DNA of 23,814 nt from Archaeoglobus sp. (GCA_003978865.1 QNXS01000074.1:1-23814); one strand, 5' to 3'. Numbered from the stretch's first letter, positions 14,499 to 22,993 are shown. Translations and numbers: made by a program. The notes: generated by a model not told the origin, from the letters alone.

Positions 14499-15020
14499 AT
14501 GCACCTAATTGTTATTGATATGCAGGAAAAGCTCCTGCCCCGTGTTGAGGACAGTGAAAGAGTTTTGCTTAATACCTACAAACTGATTAATGCCTTTAAA
14601 ATTCTAAACCTGCCTGTAAGTGTTACTGAACAGAGGAAGCTCGGTAAAACTGTCAAAGCTTTGAGGATAACCGAACCGGTAGAAAAAACAACTTTCAGCT
14701 GCATGGGATGCGAGGAGTTTGTAAGGAGAGTGATGGGATACAGACACTTCGTTCTTGCAGGCATTGAAACACACATATGTGTCATGCAAACAGCTCTGGA
14801 TATGATAAAGTACGGCTTTGATGTATACTTGGCTGTTGACTGCACGTCATCAAGAAGCAAACTTGATAGAGACGTTGCTGTTCAAAGGATGATACAGGAA
14901 GGTATAAAAGTTACTACAGCCGAAGCTGTTATGTACGAGCTGATAAGGGATGCGGAACATGAGAAGTTTAGAGATATTCTTGAATTGGTCAAGATGTCAG
15001 ACCTGAATTTAAATATCTAA
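14499..15020 (+). CDS. Isochorismatase-family cysteine hydrolase
   Basis: The 173-aa protein starts LIVIDMQEKLLPRV, with the conserved Asp of the catalytic triad. It has the Lys/aromatic region KTTFSCMGCEEFVRRV and the loop HFVLAGIETHICVMQTALDM with the nucleophilic Cys (GIETHICV). VYLAVDCTSSRSKLDRDVAV completes the family pattern. It is closest to the short YcaC-like branch, whose substrates are mostly unknown; nicotinamidase is related, but its metal-binding histidines are not evident. The ATG at 14499 is preferred to a GTG two codons earlier because of the TATA spacing. The next gene starts 2 bp after its end, so the amidohydrolase is its likely functional partner. Confidence 0.82.
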   Translation: MHLIVIDMQEKLLPRVEDSERVLLNTYKLINAFKILNLPVSVTEQRKLGKTVKALRITEPVEKTTFSCMGCEEFVRRVMGYRHFVLAGIETHICVMQTALDMIKYGFDVYLAVDCTSSRSKLDRDVAVQRMIQEGIKVTTAEAVMYELIRDAEHEKFRDILELVKMSDLNLNI

Positions 15021-15022
15021 TT

Positions 15023-16018
15023 ATGTATAATTGTGAATTTATATTTTTCGATGGAGAATTAAATCAGAAAACTGGAACTTTTTACATAGGTGAAAGTATT
15101 GTTTTTGAGGAGAGAGAAGTTAAGGAAACAAACTATGTTGCATGCCCCGCCTTTGTAAACGCCCACACCCACATTGGGGATTCAGTTGCTAAGGATCCTC
15201 CATTCTCCAGCATAGAACTCGTGATGCCGGGCGGTTACAAGTTTAAAATGCTTGAAAAATACCGGTATGAGATTAAAAGCAGTGTAAGAGATGTTTTGAA
15301 CTACAGCTATAGTTCGGGAGTGTTGAGGATATACGACTTTAGAGAAGGGGGAATTAAAGGTGTTAAACTTATTAGAGAAGCTGACAACAATGGTTTGTGC
15401 GTTGTTCTCGGTAGACCTGATGGAGATGATGCTAACAACGTGCTTGAAGTTGCTGACGGTTTTGGCATAAGCAGTGTTAGAGATGTCGGCTTTGAAAAAG
15501 CATGCATGCTCAGAGAAATTGCAAGAAAAAAAAGAAAACTATTTTTTATACATGCAGGAGAGATCGATGATAAAGATGTTGATGAAGCTATAGATCTGGA
15601 ACCCGATGCAATAATTCACATGAATAAAGCGAGGGAAGATCAGCTTAAGAGAGTGTTCGATGAGGAAATACCGGTTGTTAGCTGTATTAGATCAAATCTC
15701 TTTTTTGATGTTGGCAACTTTAAAAATTACAGACTGCTTGCTGGTTATGACAGGTGGTGTATTGGAACTGATAACGTTATGGTTTCCACCCCATCAATAC
15801 TCGAAGAAATGCACTTCGCTTCCTACGTTGTAAGGGATGATGAAAGTGTTTTCAGAGCTGCAACTGCCAGTATGGAAAATGGAATTGAGATAGGAATTGT
15901 TGTATTTCATAAAAGGATAAATCTCTCAAGAGTGAAAAATACACTTGCATCAATAGTGCGGAGAGCCTGCTTTGAAGATATAGAACTTGTAGCTCCCGGC
16001 AAAGTTATTTTTGAGTGA
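15023..16018 (+). CDS. Amidohydrolase-superfamily protein, probable deaminase
   Basis: The 331-aa protein carries the metal site of the amidohydrolase superfamily in order: NAHTHIGD (HxH, about 46-53), FIHAGE (His, about 175-180), IIHMNKA (His, about 195-201) and CIGTDNVMVS (Asp, about 247-256). The HAGE-type motif and final TDN point to the cytosine deaminase/aminohydrolase branch that removes amino groups from purines, pyrimidines or related compounds. It is shorter than most members (about 400-450 aa). It is in an operon with an isochorismatase-family hydrolase. A role in futalosine metabolism (deamination of aminodeoxyfutalosine) is possible because mqnA and mqnC lie in the same window, but not shown. 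Confidence 0.78.
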   Translation: MYNCEFIFFDGELNQKTGTFYIGESIVFEEREVKETNYVACPAFVNAHTHIGDSVAKDPPFSSIELVMPGGYKFKMLEKYRYEIKSSVRDVLNYSYSSGVLRIYDFREGGIKGVKLIREADNNGLCVVLGRPDGDDANNVLEVADGFGISSVRDVGFEKACMLREIARKKRKLFFIHAGEIDDKDVDEAIDLEPDAIIHMNKAREDQLKRVFDEEIPVVSCIRSNLFFDVGNFKNYRLLAGYDRWCIGTDNVMVSTPSILEEMHFASYVVRDDESVFRAATASMENGIEIGIVVFHKRINLSRVKNTLASIVRRACFEDIELVAPGKVIFE

Positions 16019-16021
16019 GTT

Positions 16022-16705
16022 CTACAGTATATCAACTAAGCTGTCCCCGTCTATTCTGTAAAGCGGTATCGGCGGGAGATTGCCAACTATGCTGTGTTCA
16101 ACGTAAACATCGTACGTTCTGCTGTAAGACATCACATCGAAATCCTGAGATCTCTTTATTCTTATAACAACATCGAATATGTTTGATATTAGGGGATGGC
16201 ACTCACTCTTAATTTGGCTTAAAATGAAGTACTTTGTCATATTTGGTACATATGCAAACAACTCTTCTATAGCATAAGTTATCTTTACGGGATCGTACAA
16301 GTAAGATGCAAGTTCAAACCCCACAAACACAGCTGCTTTGCTTTCATGTGCGTTTAACTTTTTAAGAATTGCTCCAACTTCAGTGCAGATGTCTTTTAAG
16401 TCCCCACTTCCTTCAATGTACGCTATCGTATCCCCAAACCCAACTTCATCAGTTTTGCCTACCTTTACAACCGGAACTCTCTCTAAACTCTTGGAGTTCC
16501 ATAGTTCGTGTTTGGACTTTAAAACTTTCTTAATTTTCTTACATTTTATTTCAGAATAAACAACCAAAATCATTCTTTTTATAATATCTGTGTTAATGAA
16601 ATTACAAAGAAAAGTTGCAGCACTGTACTCATCATCTGCAACAACCGCTACATTTGCACCCTCCAACACTGCAACAAGTTCTTCAAGCTGCATCATTAGT
16701 AACAT
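16022..16705 (-). CDS. Unrecognised RecA-like fold protein without a P-loop
   Basis: The 227-aa protein has an alternating strand-helix pattern of the RecA/KaiC sort. A first strand, GANVAVVADDEYSAATFLCN (about 18-37), sits where a Walker A motif would be, but there is no GKT/S. A later strand, ESKAAVFVGFELASYLY, sits where Walker B would be, and YFILSQIKSECHPLISNIFD resembles the segment after it. Such degenerate RecA-like proteins are common in Euryarchaeota and are often partners of an active ATPase. I cannot name a family with confidence. It converges with the amidohydrolase gene (3-bp gap) and is divergently or independently transcribed from the nrdG operon. Start choice among ATGs at 16705, 16696 and 16693 is open. 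Confidence 0.7.
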   Translation of the reverse strand: MLLMMQLEELVAVLEGANVAVVADDEYSAATFLCNFINTDIIKRMILVVYSEIKCKKIKKVLKSKHELWNSKSLERVPVVKVGKTDEVGFGDTIAYIEGSGDLKDICTEVGAILKKLNAHESKAAVFVGFELASYLYDPVKITYAIEELFAYVPNMTKYFILSQIKSECHPLISNIFDVVIRIKRSQDFDVMSYSRTYDVYVEHSIVGNLPPIPLYRIDGDSLVDIL

Positions 16706-16775
16706 TATAAGGACAAATTAATACTTTTCGATTAGTTAAACAGTCCAAAAATTGTAGAATAAAACTCAAAAAAAT

Positions 16776-17486
16776 TTAAACTTCAAACTCCCCTTCCGAA
16801 CATCTTACATAGATACCACTCCTGTTACCAAACATTTTTGCAAGTTCCAAAATCTCCTGTTTGGATGGAGGGTTGATACTCCTCAGAGATTGCTTGAGTG
16901 GATTTTCATTGTTAAACTGTTGAAGTACAATTCTTGACGGCTTCAAGCCAAGATCTTCGATAGCACTGTGTATCTTGTATACCTCATCCTTCCACACGAT
17001 GCCCGGAACGACTGTCGTTCTGATTTCCCACTCAACTCCACTAAAACCAAGTATTTCGAGACTTCTTCTGACTTTTGTCCATGCATCTTCTCTGCCCGTG
17101 AGATCTCCGTATTTTTGTGGAGAAGTTTTAAAATCTACCGCAACGTAATCAACGTAATCAAGCAAGAATTCAAGATTTTCGGGATAGTATCCATTTGTGT
17201 CTACCTTAACACACAAACCCAGATTTTTGATTTCTTTTACGAGGTCTGGTAAGTCACTCTGCATTGTTGGTTCACCGCCAGTGATACAAACTCCGTCTAT
17301 CAAATAGTTCTTTGACAACTCAGAGGCTATATCTTTTGGCGACACACGATTCCCCTCCGAGTTTATTAGCTGGTGGTTGTGGCAGTACGGACAGCGAAAT
17401 GGACATCCTGTCAAAAAAACCACAGAACATAGCTTTCCGGGAAAATCTATAGTAGAAATGTCAAGAATTCCCCCGATTCTCACCAA
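16776..17486 (-). CDS. nrdG: Anaerobic ribonucleotide reductase activating protein, radical SAM
   Basis: The 236-aa enzyme uses a [4Fe-4S] cluster and S-adenosylmethionine to place a glycyl radical on the class III ribonucleotide reductase NrdD. The cluster motif is CPFRCPYC (Cys28, Cys32, Cys35). The start, GGILDISTIDFPGKLCSVVF, is typical of archaeal NrdG, and CITGGEPTMQSDLPDL (about 68-83) binds SAM. VKVDTNGYYPENLEFLLDYV and YVAVDFKTSP follow in the usual order. Activators of other glycyl-radical enzymes are similar. The TTG at 17486 or GTG at 17483 is the start, after GGGAGTGAT. It overlaps the glutaredoxin-like gene by 26 bp; no nrdD is in the window. Confidence 0.87.
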   Translation of the reverse strand: MVRIGGILDISTIDFPGKLCSVVFLTGCPFRCPYCHNHQLINSEGNRVSPKDIASELSKNYLIDGVCITGGEPTMQSDLPDLVKEIKNLGLCVKVDTNGYYPENLEFLLDYVDYVAVDFKTSPQKYGDLTGREDAWTKVRRSLEILGFSGVEWEIRTTVVPGIVWKDEVYKIHSAIEDLGLKPSRIVLQQFNNENPLKQSLRSINPPSKQEILELAKMFGNRSGIYVRCSEGEFEV

Positions 17487-17757
17487 TTATCACTCCCATT
17501 GCATCAATAAGCTCTCTTTTACTTGGAACTTCGCTTCTAAAAAGAACTTCGTGTTCACCATCACGCAGAAGTACAATTGATGGTGTTGAAGCAACACTGT
17601 ACTTAAGAGCTTTTATCATGTTCTTCTCTACATCAACTTCCTCAAACTCAATACCAATCTCCTCAGCCACTTCTTTTACCACTTTCTTTGCAGCGGGACA
17701 GTTTGGACATTTTTCCATTGTGAACACAAGCAGTTTCAAATTCTTCAAATTCTTCAA
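17461..17757 (-). CDS. Glutaredoxin/thioredoxin-like protein
   Basis: The 98-aa thioredoxin-fold protein has a CPNC active site (Cys17, Cys20) after the first strand (LLVFTMEKCPNCPAAKKVV) and the cis-proline loop STPSIVLLRDGE. This is the archaeal protein-disulfide reductase type that accepts electrons from a thioredoxin reductase-like enzyme. The start is a TTG at 17757, supported by a full-strength ribosome binding site, GGAGGTG, seven bases upstream. It lies between a thiamine-binding-family gene (12-bp gap) and nrdG (26-bp overlap). The overlap suggests it may reduce NrdD or support its activation, supplying the dithiol electrons of ribonucleotide reduction. Confidence 0.85.
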   Translation of the reverse strand: MKNLKNLKLLVFTMEKCPNCPAAKKVVKEVAEEIGIEFEEVDVEKNMIKALKYSVASTPSIVLLRDGEHEVLFRSEVPSKRELIDAMGVIIGENRGNS

Positions 17758-17769
17758 CTACAACACCTC

Positions 17770-18069
17770 CTAAGATTTTCCAAGTTTTTTCTTCACGGAT
17801 TCTATCTTGTATTCCATACTCGTTCCTTTCTTTCTCCAGTCAATTTTAACAACAAAATAGATTCTTGGAGCTCCCTTCATTTCAAGATGTTTTCTTATAT
17901 CTTCAAGCAATTCTCCAAGTTCTGAGAATGCTTCAAGTTCTACAACAGTTCCCATCGGATTTAGCTGATATTTCACCCCTCTTTCCTCAAGTAACCTCAG
18001 AACATCACTGATGTATTTACTCAAAGACTCCCCAACACCAATGGGAACTACCGACAATTCGACTATCAT
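17770..18069 (-). CDS. MTH1187 family (DUF77) thiamine-binding-type protein
   Basis: The 99-aa ferredoxin-like-fold protein begins IVELSVVPIGVGESLSKYIS and has LLEERGVKYQLNPMGTVVEL, the two segments that define the MTH1187/YkoF-related family. ELLEDIRKHLEMKGAPRIYF and VVKIDWRKKG complete the domain. Family members bind thiamine or related compounds and form tetramers; their cellular role is unsettled. I use the ATG at 18069; an earlier in-frame ATG at 18105 would add 12 residues unlike the family's N-terminus. It is the first gene of the operon with the glutaredoxin-like gene and nrdG, and is divergent from the MBL-fold gene. Confidence 0.85.
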   Translation of the reverse strand: MIVELSVVPIGVGESLSKYISDVLRLLEERGVKYQLNPMGTVVELEAFSELGELLEDIRKHLEMKGAPRIYFVVKIDWRKKGTSMEYKIESVKKKLGKS

Positions 18070-18168
18070 CCACTGTATGTCAGGACAAAATAAAGTTAAA
18101 AACATTGCACAAGAAGCAAATGTTAGGCAAACCGAAAAACAGATAAAACCAGATTTAAGAGGTTCACC

Positions 18169-18954
18169 ATGTTTGTGAAAATTCTTGCAGACAACTGTGT
18201 TTCTCAGCTAAGACCAAAGAAACTACTTGCGGAGTGGGGATTTTCAGCTCTTGTGGGTGATGTACTTTTTGATACTGGGCAAAACGTTGCTGCAATCCAA
18301 AATTCCCGTACTATGGGCGTTGATGACTTCTCCTGTATAGTTTTAAGTCACGGTCATTACGACCACACCGGAGCTTTACAAAGTTTTCTTGAAATCTACG
18401 GCAGAAAGAAAGTTTACATGCACCCAGATGCATGGCTACCGAGAGTTTACAGAGAAACACCAATAGGAATTCCATGGCAGAAAAGTGAGATAGAGTGCTT
18501 GGGGGACATTGTGGAACATGTGGAACCAGTAGAAGTTTCTAAGGGAATAACAGCACTGGGAGAAATTCCAAGAAATGAAAAAGACCTTGGAATAGGGAAA
18601 ATTTTGAAGAATGGTGTTTGGCAGGATGACAAAATTATGGATGATCAATCCTTAGTCGTTAAAACAAAGGATGGGTTACTTTTAGTTCTTGGATGCTGCC
18701 ATGCTGGGTTAAAAAATACTGTTGATTATGCAGAAGAAGTTTGCTGCGATGAAGTAAAGTTCATATTGGGTGGCACTCATCTCGTAGGACTTAAAGATGA
18801 TGAAGTCAGGGAGGTTGCGAGTTGGCTGAAAAAGAAGATTGAGATGCTGGCACCGTGCCACTGTACTGGTTTTAAGGCTGAGGCAATACTTTTCAATGAA
18901 CTGCGTAACAAATTTGCATTTGCCGGAGTTGGCAGTGTTTTTGAATTTAGATGA
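18169..18954 (+). CDS. MBL-fold metallohydrolase, dihydropterin ribofuranosylaminobenzene phosphate synthase-like family
   Basis: The 261-aa metallo-beta-lactamase-fold protein has the metal motif LSHGHYDHTGALQSFL (HxHxDH, about 60-75). It also has GWD-type strands before it (VLFDTGQNV), LVLGCCHAGLKNTVDYAEEV (second His, about 171-190), ILGGTHLVGL and LAPCHCTGFKA. This set is that of the archaeal subgroup related to the M. jannaschii enzyme annotated as 7,8-dihydropterin-6-methyl-4-(beta-D-ribofuranosyl)aminobenzene 5'-phosphate synthase, a methanopterin step. That activity is established for few members, so the substrate here is inferred. The ATG at 18169 follows GAGGTTC. Confidence 0.85.
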   Translation: MFVKILADNCVSQLRPKKLLAEWGFSALVGDVLFDTGQNVAAIQNSRTMGVDDFSCIVLSHGHYDHTGALQSFLEIYGRKKVYMHPDAWLPRVYRETPIGIPWQKSEIECLGDIVEHVEPVEVSKGITALGEIPRNEKDLGIGKILKNGVWQDDKIMDDQSLVVKTKDGLLLVLGCCHAGLKNTVDYAEEVCCDEVKFILGGTHLVGLKDDEVREVASWLKKKIEMLAPCHCTGFKAEAILFNELRNKFAFAGVGSVFEFR

Positions 18955-19030
18955 GTTGCCTTAAATTGGCATTTTAGCCATTTGAGTTCAAATGTGAACA
19001 TTGGATACTAAGATGATTAAACAACCAAAG

Positions 19031-19039
19031 ATTTTTAAT
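19031..19039 (+). promoter_or_regulatory. TATA box of ileS
   Basis: ATTTTTAAT is centred about 27 bp before the ATG at 19062 and about 18 bp before the GTG at 19053. The spacing slightly favours a leaderless message starting at or near 19062. Confidence 0.45.
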
Positions 19040-19052
19040 CAACTATACAGGC

Positions 19053-22000
19053 GTGGAGAACATGTTTCCTCCAGTTTACTCTCCAGAAGATCTGGAAAAA
19101 GAAGTGTTCAGGTTCTGGCAAGATCACAATATATATAGAAAGGTAAAAGAAAAGGGAGGCAGAGAATTCTTTTTCGTTGATGGACCACCTTACACGACTG
19201 GGGAAATACATCTTGGAACTGCATGGAACAAAGTGATAAAAGACGTTGTACTCCGCTATAAAAGAATGACGGGATACAGAGTAATAGATACTCCCGGCTG
19301 GGACATGCATGGATTGCCAATAGAAGTTAAAGTTGAACAGATGCTTGGATTTAAGAACAAAAGGGACATTGAGAAGTTTGGAGTTGATAAATTCATAGCA
19401 AAGTGTATGGAATATGCAATGAAAAACAAGGAGAAAATGACAGAACAGTTCAAAAGACTTGCAGTCTGGATGGATTGGGAAAATCCATATATGACTGTTA
19501 AGGCTGATTATATAAATGCAGCTTGGTGGACTGTTAGAAAAGCTCATGAGAAAGGTCTGCTTGAAAGGAAGCTCAGAGTCGTGAACTGGTGCCCGAGATG
19601 CGAAACAGCTCTTGCAGAGGCTGAAGTTGAATACTGGGATGAAACTGATCCATCAATATATGTAAAGTTTCCAATTAAAGGAGAAGAAAATACGTACATA
19701 GTAATCTGGACAACAACTCCGTGGACATTACCAGCTAACATGGCGGTGGCTGTACATCCCGATTACATCTACGTAAAAGCAAAAGTCAGAGAAAAAAGTG
19801 GAGAAGGCGGGGAAGAAGTGATCGTGGTTGCAAGAGACCTGCTCGAAGAAGTAGTTAAAAAGGGAAATCAAGAAGTAGTTGAAATTTTAGAAGAAATCAA
19901 GGGCAGAGAACTTGAGGGAATTGAATACGAACACCCTCTGAGTGATGAAGTCCCATACCACAAAGGTAAAACCCACAAGATCTGTCTGGCAAACTTTGTT
20001 GCAGCGGAGAACACTGGATGCGTGCACATAGCTCCCGGACATGGAGCAGATGACTTCTATCTTGGTGTGGAGTATGGACTCGAAGTATTTAACCCCGTTA
20101 ATGATAGCGGTGTTTACACAGAGCAGGCAGGAAAGTATGCAGGAATGAACGTTAGGGATGCGAATAAGGTGATAATAGAAGATTTAAAGCAAAAAAGGTT
20201 TCTTTTTGCAGAAGAAAAAATAACCCACAGGTACGGACACTGCTGGAGGTGCAAGAGCCCTATAATATACAGGGCAACAGAACAGTGGTTCATAGCAGTG
20301 TCAAAGGTTAAAGATACAATGCTTGAGGAGATAGAGAGAGTAAACTGGGTTCCTGAGTGGGCAGGACTTTCAAGATTCAAAGACTGGGTAAGTAATGCAA
20401 GAGACTGGTGTATAAGCAGACAGCGCTACTGGGGCATACCGATTCCCGTATGGATGTGTGAAAAATGCAGTAAGATCAAAGTTATTGGTAGTGTGGATGA
20501 ACTTGGAATCGAGATAGAGAATGACATGGACGTTCACAGACCAAAAGTTGACATGATAACGTTTAAGTGCGAGTGCGGGGGCGTTATGAAGAGAGTGCCG
20601 GATGTATTTGATGTCTGGTTTGACAGTGGAGTTGCTAGTTGGGCAACTCTTAATTTTCCAAGAGTTAAGGATGATTTTGAGAGACTTTGGCCAGCTGACT
20701 TCATAACTGAAGGACACGACCAGACAAGAGGATGGTTTTATTCTCAGCTTGGAGCTTCAGTTGTTTCATTTGGAAAAGCTCCTTACAGAACTGTTCTCAT
20801 GCATGGATTTACACTGGATGAGTACGGCAGAAAGATGAGTAAGAGTTTGGGAAACGTCATAAAACCAGAAGAAGTTGTCGAGTGGATAGGCGTTGACGCC
20901 TTCAGACTTTATGTACTGAGTTCAGCTTTATGGGAGGATTTAAGATTTAGCAGAGAAGAGGCAGAAATGTTCAGAAGATACCTGAACATAGTTTGGAACG
21001 CCGTTAGATTTGCGTACATATACATGAGTCTGGATAAAGATGATTTTATTGAAGCCTGCAGGCGTGGTATAACGTTTAGGATTGAAGATAGATGGATACT
21101 TTCAAGGCTTGAAAACTTCTGCAAAATTGCAAAAGATGCCCTTGAAAGTTATAATCTGCACAAAACTGTAAAATCGTTTGTTAATTTTTTCATAGAAGAT
21201 TTCAGCAGATGGTACTTGCAACTAATAAGGAGCAGGGTTTGGGAGGAGAAAGCCAATCCTTCCAAGATGGCTGCATACGCAACAGTTTTGAAAGTCATAG
21301 ACAAATCTATAAGAATACTATCTCCATACATACCCGTTCTTGCGGAGTGGATATACCAGCACTTCTTAAAAGAGCTCTCAGAGGCAAAAGAGCTTCTTTG
21401 TGAAAGCCATATAAAAGAGTCAATCTTCATGGAAGAGTTTCCTGAAGTTGAGGAGGAACTAATAGACAGAGAGCTTGAGAATGCAATGGAAGTTGCAAAG
21501 GAAATATTTGAAGCTACAAGCAATGCAAGACAAAAAGCAAAGAGAAAACTCAGATGGCCACTCAAGCTATTAGTCGTTGAAGGGGGAGAGACTGTCAAAA
21601 GAGCTGTTGAGATGCTTGAGGAAATAATAAAAACTCAGTGCAACGTTAAAGAAGTCAGATATACTGACAAATTTGAGAAAAAGGTGAGAGCCTCTGTAAA
21701 TTATAGGGAAGCCGGACCAATTCTCAAGGACAGAATAAAAGCGTTTGCCGAATTTGTTTCAGGTTTGAAAGGAGATGAAATAAACAGATTTATTGAAGAG
21801 GGAGAAGTTGAGTTTGATGGTGAAAAACTTCCGGTTTCTCTGCTCAACATAAAGTACGAACTACCAGAAGGATACGTTGATGCTGAGTTCAGTTGTGGCA
21901 GAATATATCTGTATACAAAAATGGATGAGGATCTATGGAGAGAATGCCTTGCAAGAGAGATAGTGAGGAGAATTCAAGAAATGAGGAAAGAGCTCGACAT

Positions 22001-22196
22001 GAATGTTGAAGATTTCATAAATGTTGCTCTAAACTGTGACGAATCTATTGTAAAGGGATGGCACGATTATATAGTAAGAGAAGTAAGGGCAAAGAACGTT
22101 ACCTTTAACTACAGTTTTGAAAGCGAAGAAGACTGGTACATCAGAGAATGGAACGTGGAAGGAGAAAAGATTGTTATTGGTATAAGGAAAGCCTGA
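19053..22196 (+). CDS. ileS: Isoleucyl-tRNA synthetase
   Basis: This class I synthetase of about 1047 aa charges tRNA-Ile. The first ATP-binding motif is in PPYTTGEIHLGTAWNKVIKD (HLGT as the HIGH motif, about 46-65) and the second in DEYGRKMSKSLGN (KMSKS, about 590-602). Between them lies the editing insertion, with TTTPWTLPANMAVAVHPDY and GCVHIAPGHGADDFYLGVEY. Possible zinc-binding cysteines occur at VNWCPRCETAL, YGHCWRCKSP and FKCECGG. The C-terminal 350 residues form the anticodon-binding and junction domains. Length and order fit the long archaeal/eukaryotic type. A GTG at 19053 and an ATG at 19062 are both possible starts. mptE follows 13 bp after its stop. Confidence 0.96.
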   Translation: MENMFPPVYSPEDLEKEVFRFWQDHNIYRKVKEKGGREFFFVDGPPYTTGEIHLGTAWNKVIKDVVLRYKRMTGYRVIDTPGWDMHGLPIEVKVEQMLGFKNKRDIEKFGVDKFIAKCMEYAMKNKEKMTEQFKRLAVWMDWENPYMTVKADYINAAWWTVRKAHEKGLLERKLRVVNWCPRCETALAEAEVEYWDETDPSIYVKFPIKGEENTYIVIWTTTPWTLPANMAVAVHPDYIYVKAKVREKSGEGGEEVIVVARDLLEEVVKKGNQEVVEILEEIKGRELEGIEYEHPLSDEVPYHKGKTHKICLANFVAAENTGCVHIAPGHGADDFYLGVEYGLEVFNPVNDSGVYTEQAGKYAGMNVRDANKVIIEDLKQKRFLFAEEKITHRYGHCWRCKSPIIYRATEQWFIAVSKVKDTMLEEIERVNWVPEWAGLSRFKDWVSNARDWCISRQRYWGIPIPVWMCEKCSKIKVIGSVDELGIEIENDMDVHRPKVDMITFKCECGGVMKRVPDVFDVWFDSGVASWATLNFPRVKDDFERLWPADFITEGHDQTRGWFYSQLGASVVSFGKAPYRTVLMHGFTLDEYGRKMSKSLGNVIKPEEVVEWIGVDAFRLYVLSSALWEDLRFSREEAEMFRRYLNIVWNAVRFAYIYMSLDKDDFIEACRRGITFRIEDRWILSRLENFCKIAKDALESYNLHKTVKSFVNFFIEDFSRWYLQLIRSRVWEEKANPSKMAAYATVLKVIDKSIRILSPYIPVLAEWIYQHFLKELSEAKELLCESHIKESIFMEEFPEVEEELIDRELENAMEVAKEIFEATSNARQKAKRKLRWPLKLLVVEGGETVKRAVEMLEEIIKTQCNVKEVRYTDKFEKKVRASVNYREAGPILKDRIKAFAEFVSGLKGDEINRFIEEGEVEFDGEKLPVSLLNIKYELPEGYVDAEFSCGRIYLYTKMDEDLWRECLAREIVRRIQEMRKELDMNVEDFINVALNCDESIVKGWHDYIVREVRAKNVTFNYSFESEEDWYIREWNVEGEKIVIGIRKA

Positions 22197-22209
22197 TTTA
22201 ATTTTAAAC

Positions 22210-22839
22210 ATGAAGTTGGAGGACTGGCTCTATCTGTTTTATTTTCCCATTGTCAGTGAATTCGGATACAGTGTTGCAGAAGATGCAAGCAGTGCAAAGA
22301 CCTTAGCGGACGTTGCAAAACTTGAAAAATATGAAGTTCTAAGAATTTTTGAGGGTAAAAAGGTGTTCGTTGTTGGAAATGCTCCCGGAAGAGGAATAGA
22401 AATTGAAAATGATGATATTGATGACAGGATAGTTGTAACTGCGGGAAAAACAATTATTACATATGATCATAAGATAGACGTTCATGTAACAGATCTGGAT
22501 GAAGGTTTTAAAGAAGTATGTAAGGCTGCTGATATTGCAAAAATTTTAATCGTGCATGCTCATGGAGACAACGAAGAATTGGTGAGAGAATACACACCAA
22601 GTCTCGGAAAAATTGTGGGTACAACCCAGTTTCTCCCATTTGAGAGAGTTTATAACTTTGGAGGATTCACAGACGGAGACAGAGCAGCATTAATTGCAAA
22701 TAGTTTCGGAGGGCAGGTTGAACTTGTAAACTTCCGCTTCGATACTGCAGAAAGTTATCTGAAACTGATGAAAATGAAGTGGGCTAAGAAAATACTTGAG
22801 TTTGAGGGAATTTTAACGCACAGACGGTATCCGGGATAA
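22210..22839 (+). CDS. mptE: 6-hydroxymethyl-7,8-dihydropterin pyrophosphokinase
   Basis: The 209-aa protein belongs to the archaeal MptE family (DUF115), which pyrophosphorylates 6-hydroxymethyl-dihydropterin on the way to tetrahydromethanopterin, the C1 carrier of methanogens and Archaeoglobales. Typical segments are KVFVVGNAPGRGIEIE (about 51-66), VVTAGKTIITYDHKIDVHVT (about 75-94) with DLDE, ILIVHAHGDNEELV (about 112-125) and NFGGFTDGDRAALIANSFG (about 149-167). It starts 13 bp after ileS in the same direction. A tRNA-Lys follows. With the MBL-fold gene on the other side of ileS, it marks a possible methanopterin cluster around the synthetase. Confidence 0.9.
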   Translation: MKLEDWLYLFYFPIVSEFGYSVAEDASSAKTLADVAKLEKYEVLRIFEGKKVFVVGNAPGRGIEIENDDIDDRIVVTAGKTIITYDHKIDVHVTDLDEGFKEVCKAADIAKILIVHAHGDNEELVREYTPSLGKIVGTTQFLPFERVYNFGGFTDGDRAALIANSFGGQVELVNFRFDTAESYLKLMKMKWAKKILEFEGILTHRRYPG

Positions 22840-22893
22840 CTTTTAAATAGCGAAACCTGCAGCGAATTTTGCGGATAAAATTGATTTAAAGTT

Positions 22894-22967
22894 GGGCCGG
22901 TAGCTTAGCCAGGAAGAGCAGCGGACTCTTAATCCGCCGGTCGGGGGTTCAAATCCCTCCCGGCCCG
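22894..22967 (+). tRNA. tRNA-Lys (anticodon CTT)
   Basis: The sequence folds into a full cloverleaf. The acceptor arm is GGGCCGG (22894-22900) with CCGGCCC (22960-22966) and discriminator G. The anticodon stem is GCGGA/TCCGC around the loop CTCTTAA with anticodon CTT at 22928-22930. The T loop is GGGGGTTCAAATCCCTC. No intron is present and CCA is not encoded. A TATA-like TTTTAAATA (22841-22849) lies about 45 bp upstream, suggesting a short 5' leader removed by RNase P. GC-rich stems fit a hyperthermophile. Confidence 0.97.
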
Positions 22968-22993
22968 TTCACACTTGGGAATTTAAATATCAC

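Noticed and set aside
19035..19547. 170-codon open frame on the minus strand, opposite the start of ileS
   Set aside because: Lies wholly over the conserved ileS catalytic domain and has shadow-type composition rich in Phe, Ser, His and Cys.
21149..21598. 149-codon open frame on the minus strand, opposite ileS
   Set aside because: Ser-rich shadow of Glu-rich and Lys-rich helices in ileS; no ribosome binding site or promoter.
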